Positions 1-6,088 of a DNA stretch of 9,651 nucleotides are shown in pieces. How positions within the stretch are numbered: the first letter of the stretch is position 1; the number at the start of each line of letters is the position of its first letter. Position numbers and translations under genes: made by a program. Source of the DNA: an uncultured bacterium (GTDB taxonomy: Bacteria > Cloacimonadota > Cloacimonadia > Cloacimonadales > Cloacimonadaceae); the NCBI GenBank assembly GCA_937924555.1, contig CALDSN010000219.1:1-9651 (forward strand). The letters run 5' to 3'. Under the pieces are notes generated by a model. It was not told the origin of the DNA and searched no databases. It worked only from the letters and a program-made list of their open reading frames with translations.

Positions 1-1
1 G

Positions 2-151
2 GAACTGTGCCGGGGATGCACCCTGTGTAAACGGGTATGCCCGGTTGGAGCAATCAGCGGAGAAGTGAAGCAAGCACATCGCATTGACCCCATGATATGT
101 ATCAAATGCGGTGCCTGTGCGTCAGCCTGCAAATTCAAGGCAATCAGCTAA
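2..151 (+). CDS. hydB: NuoF-like NADH-binding subunit of [FeFe] hydrogenase, C-terminal end only
   Basis: Only the last 49 codons are visible; the gene begins before the window and ends at TAA 149-151. The fragment is a complete bacterial 2x[4Fe-4S] ferredoxin domain. The first cluster motif is CRGCTLCKRVCP, with Cys at fragment residues 3, 6, 9 and 13. The second is CIKCGACASAC, with Cys at 33, 36, 39 and 43. The linker PVGAISGEVKQAHRID is typical of the C-terminus of HydB/HndC flavoproteins, which are NuoF homologues with an added ferredoxin domain. In that family the missing part binds FMN, NAD(P)H and a [4Fe-4S] cluster and is where bifurcation or NADH exchange occurs. The stop lies 14 bases before the hydA start, so it is cotranscribed with the catalytic subunit. 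The family call rests on this tail plus the hydA context; another ferredoxin-tailed flavoprotein cannot be excluded. Confidence 0.85.
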   Translation, partial: ELCRGCTLCKRVCPVGAISGEVKQAHRIDPMICIKCGACASACKFKAIS

Positions 152-154
152 AAA

Positions 155-159
155 GGGAG
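155..159 (+). promoter_or_regulatory. Ribosome binding site fixing the hydA start at 166
   Basis: GGGAG at 155-159 stands 6 bases before ATG 166. The reading frame is open from an earlier ATG at 97, but that start would lie inside the hydB coding sequence and give 23 residues with no resemblance to the family. The protein from 166 begins MEKYVYINNR, which leads directly into the N-terminal [2Fe-2S] ferredoxin fold. Confidence 0.75.
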
Positions 160-165
160 AGAATC

Positions 166-2166
166 ATGGAAAAGTATGTATATATAAACAACCGTCCGGT
201 GCTTTGGGAAGGCGAAAGCAACATCCTTGCCCTTGCGCGTAAAGCACATATCGATATCCCCACCTTCTGCTATCACAGTGATCTCAGCATCTATGGAGCT
301 TGCAGGCTGTGCATGGTAGAAGTGGAAGGCAGGGGCTTGGTGACCTCTTGCTCCACGGAACCTTTTGAAGGAATGAGGATAAACACGCATACCGAGCAGA
401 TATTGAAGCTGCGCAAGACCATCGTGGAGATGCTGCTCGCCAATCATGACCAGGAATGCCCCAAGTGCAGCAGAGCTAACGATTGCAAGCTGCGAGACCT
501 CTCTAACCGTATTGGAATAGACAAGGTGCGCTTCCGCAAGACACGCGAAAGAAAGCCGATGGACTTGGGCAGCGAGTGCCTGGTGCGCGACCCTAATAAA
601 TGTGTGTTGTGTGGAGATTGTGTGCGTTTCTGTGACGAGATTCAAGGAATAGGAGCCATAGACTTTGCCTCCCGTGGACAAGGGGTGAATGTAGCGGCTG
701 CTTATGGGAAGAGCCTGGCACAGGTTGATTGCGTGAACTGTGGGCAGTGTGCAGCGGTTTGCCCCACAGGAGCCATAGTAGTAAAAAGCCACATCCCAAA
801 GGTATGGGAGGCAATCCATAACCCCAAACAGACGGTGGTGGCGCAGATTGCCCCCGCGGTTCGAGTAGCCCTTGGGGAGATGTTTAACCTTCCCGCAGGT
901 GACATCACAACCGGTAAGATGATAGCCGCAATGCGCATCCTGGGTTTTGACAAGGTGTTTGACACTGCCTTCTCGGCTGACCTCACTGTGGTGGAAGAAG
1001 CCAACGAGTTTATTGCCCGCAAAGCCAAGGGTGAGCGCTTGCCTATCTTCACCTCCTGCTGTCCTGCATGGGTGAAGTATGCCGAGCAGTTCTACCCCAA
1101 GCTCCTCAACAACCTTTCAAGTTGCCGTTCTCCGCAGCAGATGTTTGGTGCCATTGCCAAAGCACAGCTCCCACAGCAACTAAACATCTCCAAAGAGAGC
1201 CTCACGGTTGTATCCATCATGCCCTGTACCGCCAAGAAGTATGAATGCAAACGCCCTGAATTCAGCACCGACGGCATTGCTGATGTGGATATAGTGCTCA
1301 CCACCCAAGAGCTTGGAAGGATGATAAAAGAAGCCGGGATAGACTTTAGCGGCCTGGAACCTGAATCCATGGATTTGCCTATGGGCTTTGCCACAGGTGC
1401 CGGCATGATCTTCGGCAACAGCGGTGGAGTTAGCGAGGCGGTGCTTCGTTACGCCGCCGACAAGTTCAACATCCCTGTGCCGGAGAATATAGTGCTACAG
1501 GAAGTGCGCGGTATGGCAAGCCTGCGGGAAGCAACCCTTGCCGATGGCAAGCTCAAGCTTGCTGTTGTGCATGGGCTTAAGAGCGCAGCAGAGCTTTGTG
1601 ATAAGATACTTGCCGGGGAAGCAGACTATGACATCGTGGAAGTTATGGCATGCCCCGGAGGTTGCACCGGCGGTGCAGGACAGCCCATCGTGCAAAGCAA
1701 GCAACAGCGCACAACCCGCACCACATCCCTATACCATGCGGATAAGACCATGCCTATGCATCGTGCCCAAGACAACCCCTTTATCAACGAGCTTTACACT
1801 ACCCTGCTGCAAGAGCCAAACAGCCATAAAGCCCATGAATTGCTGCATACTGCCTATCAGCATCGCAAGAGAATAGACGAGGATTCCATCTCCTTCTCCG
1901 GTGAAAGCAAGGAAGACAGATGCAAGGTTCGGGTGTGCGTGGGTACTTCCTGCTACCTGCGTGGTTCTCAAGACATCCTGGCAAAGACCCTCCAGCTTGT
2001 GGAAAGCAATGCTTGGGGTAAACGCTTCGATATTGCCGCCACCTTCTGCAGTGAGCAGTGCGACAAAGGTCCCTGTGTCACCATCGGCGACAAGGTTATA
2101 CACCATGCAGAGCTTAGCCAGGTTAAAGAGCTTATCACCAAGGAAGCAGCTAAGAGAGAATCATGA
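166..2166 (+). CDS. hydA: [FeFe] hydrogenase catalytic subunit, multidomain type with C-terminal [2Fe-2S] domain
   Basis: This 666-aa enzyme reversibly reduces protons to H2. In the HydABC family it is coupled to NADH and ferredoxin in the cytoplasm. Visible domains in order are an N-terminal plant-type [2Fe-2S] ferredoxin (Cys35, 46, 49, 62), a His/Cys-ligated [4Fe-4S] domain (His94, Cys98, 101, 107), and two [4Fe-4S] clusters (Cys146/149/152/156 and Cys189/192/195/199). The H-cluster domain follows, with motif L1 TSCCPAW (296-302), L2 MPCTAKKYE (352-360) and L3 MACPGGCTGGAGQP (494-507). The four H-cluster ligands are Cys299, 354, 496 and 500, and the proton-transfer Cys298 is present. The small-subunit-like region follows at about 510-575. 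The C-terminus (about 586-660) is a thioredoxin-like [2Fe-2S] domain with CVGTSC (591-596) and CSEQC (628-632). Length and layout match HydA of Thermotoga-type trimeric hydrogenases. All metal ligands are intact, so it should be active. The stop overlaps the next start by 4 bases (ATGA). Confidence 0.97.
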   Translation: MEKYVYINNRPVLWEGESNILALARKAHIDIPTFCYHSDLSIYGACRLCMVEVEGRGLVTSCSTEPFEGMRINTHTEQILKLRKTIVEMLLANHDQECPKCSRANDCKLRDLSNRIGIDKVRFRKTRERKPMDLGSECLVRDPNKCVLCGDCVRFCDEIQGIGAIDFASRGQGVNVAAAYGKSLAQVDCVNCGQCAAVCPTGAIVVKSHIPKVWEAIHNPKQTVVAQIAPAVRVALGEMFNLPAGDITTGKMIAAMRILGFDKVFDTAFSADLTVVEEANEFIARKAKGERLPIFTSCCPAWVKYAEQFYPKLLNNLSSCRSPQQMFGAIAKAQLPQQLNISKESLTVVSIMPCTAKKYECKRPEFSTDGIADVDIVLTTQELGRMIKEAGIDFSGLEPESMDLPMGFATGAGMIFGNSGGVSEAVLRYAADKFNIPVPENIVLQEVRGMASLREATLADGKLKLAVVHGLKSAAELCDKILAGEADYDIVEVMACPGGCTGGAGQPIVQSKQQRTTRTTSLYHADKTMPMHRAQDNPFINELYTTLLQEPNSHKAHELLHTAYQHRKRIDEDSISFSGESKEDRCKVRVCVGTSCYLRGSQDILAKTLQLVESNAWGKRFDIAATFCSEQCDKGPCVTIGDKVIHHAELSQVKELITKEAAKRES

Positions 2167-2405
2167 AAAGGATACTAATCTGCATGGGCAGCTCATGCTT
2201 CGCCCGTGAAAACAGAGAGAACCTGCAAGTTATCGAGGAATATCTTCGCAACAAAGGTCTGTCCGATTGCGTGCACATTGAAGGCTCCCTTTGCTTGGGT
2301 GAGTGCTCCCGGGGACCCAATCTAATAGTCGGTGAGACCCGCTACCATGAGGTTCACAGCGAAGATATTCCATCCATACTGGATAAGGAATTGTTACAGA
2401 TATGA
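2163..2405 (+). CDS. Stand-alone thioredoxin-like [2Fe-2S] ferredoxin (NuoE C-domain type)
   Basis: This 80-aa protein consists of little more than the thioredoxin-like [2Fe-2S] fold. It has CMGSSC (Cys7 and Cys12, spacing C-x4-C) and CLGEC followed by SRGPN (Cys44 and Cys48, spacing C-x3-C), the four-cysteine pattern of NuoE/HydC-type clusters. It lacks the N-terminal helical bundle of full NuoE (about 160 aa), so it is not a standard HydC subunit, which probably lies upstream of the window. It overlaps hydA by ATGA at its start and the next gene by ATGA at its end, so it is probably made in step with both. The likely role is a small electron carrier, between the bifurcating enzyme and the sensor-type hydrogenase or within one of them. 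That assignment is inferred from position, while the fold and cluster call rest on the motifs. A second cysteine-containing strand (Cys36) is not part of the motif. Confidence 0.88.
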   Translation: MKRILICMGSSCFARENRENLQVIEEYLRNKGLSDCVHIEGSLCLGECSRGPNLIVGETRYHEVHSEDIPSILDKELLQI

Positions 2406-4096
2406 ACAAGCCTATCTACACCGAGAAGACCGCCTGCCAGGATTGCTACAAATGCGTACGTGAGTGCCCTGTAAAAGCCATCAGGGTGGTGGATGGCAGT
2501 GCGCAGGTTATTCCCGAAGCCTGCATTCTCTGCGGACGCTGCACAGAAGTGTGCCCTGTGGGAGCTAAGAAGATTCGTGACGACCTATCTGCTGCCCAAG
2601 AGCTGCTGAAAGCCCAGAAGCGTGTTTACGTGTCCCTTGCGCCAACCTTCCGCACCGAGTTCAGCGGTTTGGCAACAGGCAAGCTGATCAATGCCATATT
2701 AAACCTTGGTTTTACGGGTGTTTCCGAAACAGCCCTTGGTGCGCAGCTTGTCTCTGCTTCTTGTGCGGAGTTGCTAAACACCGGAGTTAATCCCCTTCTC
2801 ATCTCCTCGGCTTGCCCCAGCGTGGTGCATCTCATCGAGCAATACTACCCCGCTTTGGTGCCCATGATCAGCCCCGTGATATCCCCTTTGCAGGCGCACA
2901 GCAAGCTGCTGAGAGCAAGTTACGGGGACGACATCGGCATCGTGTTCATCGGTCCCTGCGTTGCCAAAAAGAACGAAGCGGAGAACAGCTTCGATGTTGC
3001 CCTCACTTTCTCCGACCTACGCCGGTGGTTCAACCTCCACGGCATAGATTGGACAGGCATCTCTCCTGAGGGGAGCTTCATCCCCAAGCAAGCGGAAGAA
3101 GGTGGGCTCTACCCCATTGACGGTGGGATGATAGACGGCATAAAAGTGCACTCTATTCCTGCTGACACCCTTTTCATGAGCTTCTCCGGGGTGCAGGAGA
3201 TACGCGAAGCCCTCTCCGAAATACCTCCCACGGGATTTTCGCATCCTGTGTTCATCGAAACCCTTGCCTGCACCGGTGGCTGTGTAAACGGACCTGGCGT
3301 AACTACCCGTGGAGCTCTTACCCGCAAACGCTTCAAGGTGCAGACCGAGACACCCTCCGCACCGAAAGACAGAAGGGAGGAACCGCTTGATACCCACAAG
3401 GACTTCCACTCGCGCCTGATAACCAACCCGCCACACAAGAAGGATGAGATTGCCATCGCATTATTACGCATCGGCAAGAAACGGCACGAGGACGAGCTGA
3501 ACTGCGGTGGCTGCGGCTACAACACCTGTAGGGACTTTGCCGCTGCCCTCTTGGAAAACAAGGCAGAGCCTGCCATGTGCGTATCCTACCTCCGCAAACT
3601 CGCCCAAAACAAGGCTGCTGCGCTCCTGAAAGCCATGCCCTCCGGAGTGGTTATCGTGGACGAGAGCCTCAAAATCATCGAATCCAATGCCAAGTTCATC
3701 CAGATTATCGGCGGTGATGCAACCATTGTCTCCGAAGCCGATCCCGATCTTGAAGGTGCCTATCTGGAGCGCATCATCCCCTTTCACCATCTCTTTGCCA
3801 ATGCGCTCCGAGAGGGCACCGAAGCAAGTGTGGAAGACATCCGCTTTGCCGGAAGAATCATCCGCCTGACCCTGTTCAGCATCCAAAAGCATCAGGTGGT
3901 TGGCGGGATTTTGCAGGATATCACCGAGCCCGTAATACAGCAAGAGCAGATTATCGAAAAGGCTACGGAAGTGATGCGCAAGAACCTCACCACCGTGCAG
4001 CAAATCGCCTTCCTGCTGGGGGAAAATGCCGCAGATAGCGAAGTATTGCTCTCCTCAATCATCCAAAGCTTTTCCCACAAGGAGCCAAACTCGTGA
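2402..4096 (+). CDS. hydS: Putative sensory [FeFe] hydrogenase with PAS domain (HydS/HfsB-like)
   Basis: This 564-aa soluble protein resembles group C or sensory-type [FeFe] hydrogenases, which are thought to detect H2 or redox state rather than turn over quickly. Domains seen are two N-terminal [4Fe-4S] clusters (Cys12/15/18/22 and Cys41/44/47/51) and an H-cluster domain at about 75-310. Its motifs are SSACPS (135-140), GPCVAKK (184-190) and LACTGGCVNGPG (288-299). The four H-cluster ligands are present (Cys138, 186, 290, 294). The cysteine that relays protons in catalytic enzymes is Ala137, and the usual Trp after the motif is absent. An additional [4Fe-4S] domain follows with Cys368, 371, 376 and 393 (CGGCGYNTCRDFA). 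Next comes a PAS-like domain at about 405-510 (AMPSGVVIVDES, ending GGILQDITEP) and a short predicted helix to the end. There is no histidine kinase or output domain, so the signal must pass to a partner. The adjacent SpoIIE phosphatase, overlapping by GTGA, is the obvious candidate. The sensory role is inferred from homologues such as Thermotoga HydS. Confidence 0.9.
   Translation: MNKPIYTEKTACQDCYKCVRECPVKAIRVVDGSAQVIPEACILCGRCTEVCPVGAKKIRDDLSAAQELLKAQKRVYVSLAPTFRTEFSGLATGKLINAILNLGFTGVSETALGAQLVSASCAELLNTGVNPLLISSACPSVVHLIEQYYPALVPMISPVISPLQAHSKLLRASYGDDIGIVFIGPCVAKKNEAENSFDVALTFSDLRRWFNLHGIDWTGISPEGSFIPKQAEEGGLYPIDGGMIDGIKVHSIPADTLFMSFSGVQEIREALSEIPPTGFSHPVFIETLACTGGCVNGPGVTTRGALTRKRFKVQTETPSAPKDRREEPLDTHKDFHSRLITNPPHKKDEIAIALLRIGKKRHEDELNCGGCGYNTCRDFAAALLENKAEPAMCVSYLRKLAQNKAAALLKAMPSGVVIVDESLKIIESNAKFIQIIGGDATIVSEADPDLEGAYLERIIPFHHLFANALREGTEASVEDIRFAGRIIRLTLFSIQKHQVVGGILQDITEPVIQQEQIIEKATEVMRKNLTTVQQIAFLLGENAADSEVLLSSIIQSFSHKEPNS
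4079..4084 (+). promoter_or_regulatory. Ribosome binding site supporting the GTG start at 4093
   Basis: AAGGAG at 4079-4084 lies 8 bases before GTG 4093, inside the last codons of the sensory hydrogenase gene. It supports the non-ATG start that overlaps the preceding stop (GTGA, 4093-4096). Confidence 0.7.
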
Positions 4097-5268
4097 ACGA
4101 CCATTTCCTGGAAGCAGATTACTACCAAATCTGCAAACACGGCTACCTTGCCTGTGGCGACAGCTTTTACAGCGTTAAAGGCAAAGACCGCATCATCAGT
4201 GTGCTGGCAGACGGCTTGGGCAGCGGCATCAAGGCAAGCGTGCTTGCCACCCTCACCACCACCATGGCTGCGGGCTTCATCGCCTCAAATATGGATATCC
4301 GCAGGGCTGCGGAGGTTATTCTGGAGACCCTGCCCGTCTGTTCCTATCGCCATATCGGCTACAGCACCTTCACCATCATCGATGCTTCCTACGATGGCTC
4401 GCTCCGCATTATCGAGCATGATAACCCGCCTTATGCCCTGATTCGTGATGGTGAAATCGTTTCCGTCACCAAGCAGGAGATACCCATCAAGTCCTTTAAG
4501 AAAAGCCATTTGTATTACTCTGAAATCCAATTGCAACCGGAAGACAGGATTGTTTACTACTCCGATGGTGTGTCCCAATCCGGCATGGGCTTGCCCCATC
4601 TGCCGCTGGGCTGGTTGGAAAAAGGGGTTGAGGGCTATATAAGCTCGCTGCTTAAGGCTAATCCGGTTATCTCTGCGGGAGAGATTGCCAAGCGCACCGC
4701 CCAAAAAGCCAGAGAGTATGATGGCAACAAAGCTGCCGACGACATCACCTGCGCTGCCCTATATTTCCGTAAGCCCCGCCGTACCTTGCTTATCACCGGA
4801 CCGCCCTACAAAAAGGAGCACGACCACATCCTGGCAGAAATCGCCCAAAACTTTGAAGGGAAGAAGCTTATCTGCGGAGGCACCACTGCTGCCATCATTG
4901 CCCGTGAGATGAGCATCCCCATCAGCGTGAACCTGAAAGAAGTGAAGGCATCTTTGGACACCCCTCCCTCAGCCAATATGGAAGGCTTTGACCTGGTTAC
5001 CGAAGGTACCATCACCCTTACCCGCTGCCTGAGAGCCTTGGATGAGGATGTTAACTTTGATAAACTACCCGATGATGCCGTTAAGAGGCTGATGAAGCTG
5101 CTGATAGACAGCGACATCATCGAGTTCGTGGTTGGCACCAAGATAAACGATGCCCACCAAGACCCGGCTCTGCCAAAGGACTTGGAGATTCGCCGCAACC
5201 TCATGAAACAACTCTGTAATGTGCTGGAAAAGAAATACTTAAAGTCCACGAATATTGTATTTGTATAA
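4093..5268 (+). CDS. SpoIIE/PP2C-family serine/threonine phosphatase
   Basis: This 391-aa cytoplasmic protein begins at GTG with a strong RBS and overlaps the preceding stop codon. Residues about 5-227 form a SpoIIE-type PP2C phosphatase. Its metal-binding motifs are visible: ADGLGSG (39-45), YYSDGVSQSG (155-164) and ADDITCAALYF (215-225), giving candidate Mn/Mg ligands Asp40, Asp158 and Asp216/217. ACGDSFY (20-26) matches the N-terminal strand that carries the first conserved Asp (Asp23). Such enzymes dephosphorylate phospho-Ser/Thr regulators, classically anti-anti-sigma STAS proteins. Residues about 230-391 form a second domain beginning TLLITGPPYKK and containing KLICGGTTAAIIAREM (258-273), which I cannot assign. 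No membrane segment is seen. Similar SpoIIE genes are known beside sensory [FeFe] hydrogenases in Clostridia (hfs operons). The substrate protein is not in this window. It is the last gene of the operon, followed by 225 non-coding bases. Confidence 0.9.
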   Translation: MNDHFLEADYYQICKHGYLACGDSFYSVKGKDRIISVLADGLGSGIKASVLATLTTTMAAGFIASNMDIRRAAEVILETLPVCSYRHIGYSTFTIIDASYDGSLRIIEHDNPPYALIRDGEIVSVTKQEIPIKSFKKSHLYYSEIQLQPEDRIVYYSDGVSQSGMGLPHLPLGWLEKGVEGYISSLLKANPVISAGEIAKRTAQKAREYDGNKAADDITCAALYFRKPRRTLLITGPPYKKEHDHILAEIAQNFEGKKLICGGTTAAIIAREMSIPISVNLKEVKASLDTPPSANMEGFDLVTEGTITLTRCLRALDEDVNFDKLPDDAVKRLMKLLIDSDIIEFVVGTKINDAHQDPALPKDLEIRRNLMKQLCNVLEKKYLKSTNIVFV

Positions 5269-5296
5269 GCGAAGCGCTCCCCCACTCCCGCCAACT

Positions 5297-5356
5297 ATCA
5301 TTACCTGATTATTACCTGATCATTGCATACTAAACAGGTAATGATTAGGTAATGAT
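5297..5356 (+). repeat. Long hairpin made of four copies of a 7-base core
   Basis: Two 22-base arms (5297-5318 and 5335-5356) face each other across a 16-base loop (5319-5334). In a + strand transcript all 22 positions pair: 20 Watson-Crick plus 2 G-U. Each arm holds two copies of the same core at an 11-base period: ATTACCT at 5300-5306 and 5311-5317, AGGTAAT at 5336-5342 and 5347-5353. It starts 29 bases after the phosphatase stop. There is no T-run after it, so it is not a standard intrinsic terminator. It could stabilise the 3' end of the hydrogenase mRNA, aid termination, or be a paired operator for a dimeric regulator of the downstream gene. Confidence 0.85.
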
Positions 5357-5373
5357 CATGTAATTCTTCCAAG

Positions 5374-5402
5374 ATCTGTCACCAAAACGCAAATCTGTCA
5401 CC
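5374..5402 (+). repeat. Pair of 10-base direct repeats, 19-base period
   Basis: ATCTGTCACC occurs at 5374-5383 and again at 5393-5402, separated by AAAACGCAA. It lies between the hairpin and the RBS of the 149-aa gene. It may be a protein-binding site or a chance duplication; no promoter hexamers are convincing around it. Confidence 0.6.
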
Positions 5403-5493
5403 CGCAACACTATGAAGGGACATGTTAGTGGCGAGAAAGACGAAAAGCTTTTCCCCCCGCATGAACCCGCATAACTAAAAGGAGAAACAGATT

Positions 5494-5943
5494 ATGAAAG
5501 CAACAAGAGCACACTTACTGGGAGAATTCACCGGCAAACTGGATGGTTTGATCTACTATCGCCGCAACAACAACGGCAGGCTGTATGTACGCAGACAGTT
5601 CCGCTTCAAAAACCACCCCTGCCATGCAGAGTTTGGCTCTGCCCAAAAAGCCATTCACGCAATCCAACCCTCAGCGGCTTACAAGCAAGACCTGATAGAA
5701 TACATGCATGCTTACAACAAACTGCCGGAGAATAGGTTACAAAGTAACCAATCGTGGGTGAATATCTATAACAAACTGATGTACGCCATGCAAAAGGCTA
5801 TGCCGGATAAAGTGGATTTAAGGATAATTAGCAGAGCACAGATTGCAGAGCAGAACCTGCCTTGCAATACAGTGAAAGCAGCGGTCGAGGCGGGGCTTAT
5901 CCCCCAAGTGAAAGGACATGAACGACTCACTCATAACATTTGA
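5494..5943 (+). CDS. Hypothetical protein, 149 aa, basic, GKLDGLIYYRR motif
   Basis: I do not recognise an assigned function. A strong RBS (AAAAGGAG, 5477-5484) 9 bases before ATG 5494 argues that it is a real, independently translated gene. The protein is basic and soluble, with no signal peptide or membrane span. The N-terminal 35 residues, EFTGKLDGLIYYRRNNNGR then LYVRRQ, recall short proteins of phage or Bacteroidota accessory regions that begin with a G-K-x-G/D-x-x-x-Y-x-R repeat-like strand pair. The middle (about 60-105) looks helical, with aromatic residues (YKQDLIEYMHAYNKL, WVNIYNKLMYAM). The tail contains NTVKAAVEAGLIPQVKG (125-141), resembling a small helix-turn segment. Codon use and GC content are between those of the hydrogenase operon and the next gene. 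A relation to phage or accessory structural proteins is a guess from the N-terminal motif only. Confidence 0.75.
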   Translation: MKATRAHLLGEFTGKLDGLIYYRRNNNGRLYVRRQFRFKNHPCHAEFGSAQKAIHAIQPSAAYKQDLIEYMHAYNKLPENRLQSNQSWVNIYNKLMYAMQKAMPDKVDLRIISRAQIAEQNLPCNTVKAAVEAGLIPQVKGHERLTHNI

Positions 5944-6088
5944 CGAATAGTAGTGAATAGTAACTCAATTTCCAGTACTATGGCATGCTGTGAGTTGTGT
6001 AATGAATGAAATTTAGCAACGTTATTGACAGAAAATCTATCATAGAAATGATGGATTTATACTTAGTGTAAAGGAGATTAATGTTCTA
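5944..6088. other. AT-rich intergenic region with possible promoter elements and a small palindrome
   Basis: This 145-base gap contains TTGACA at 6025-6030, identical to a -35 consensus, and TATACT at 6058-6063, close to a -10. The 27-base spacing is too long for them to work as a pair, and no good -10 stands at 16-18 bases. A perfect small palindrome TCTATCATAGA (6036-6046) sits just after TTGACA and would be a plausible operator. A short direct repeat GAATAGTA occurs at 5945-5952 and 5955-5962. The promoter call is weak. Confidence 0.3.

Noticed and set aside
97..165. Upstream ATG at 97 as the hydA start
   Set aside because: It lies inside hydB in another frame, adds 23 residues unlike the family, and has no RBS. 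ATG 166 has GGGAG at 6 bases and begins the ferredoxin domain.
148..819. Long antisense reading frame opposite hydA (and similar long frames opposite other genes)
   Set aside because: It is a shadow of a strongly coding region. It has no RBS and no recognisable domain, and the sense frame has complete family motifs.
2402..4096. The second hydrogenase as a catalytic HydA paralogue
   Set aside because: It lacks the proton-relay cysteine and the TSCCPxW form of L1, and has a PAS domain. A sensory type fits better.
5297..5370. Hairpin as a standard Rho-independent terminator
   Set aside because: The stem is AT-rich and is followed by CATGTAATTCTTCC, not a T-run. It is reported as a repeat or structured element instead.
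5297..5402. Repeats as a CRISPR array or plasmid iterons
   Set aside because: The units are only 7-11 bases with no spacers of constant length, and there are no cas, rep or origin features.
6025..6063. TTGACA plus TATACT as a sigma-70 promoter pair
   Set aside because: The spacer is 27 bases, far from 17, and no good -10 exists at the proper distance. It is kept only as a weak note in the intergenic entry.
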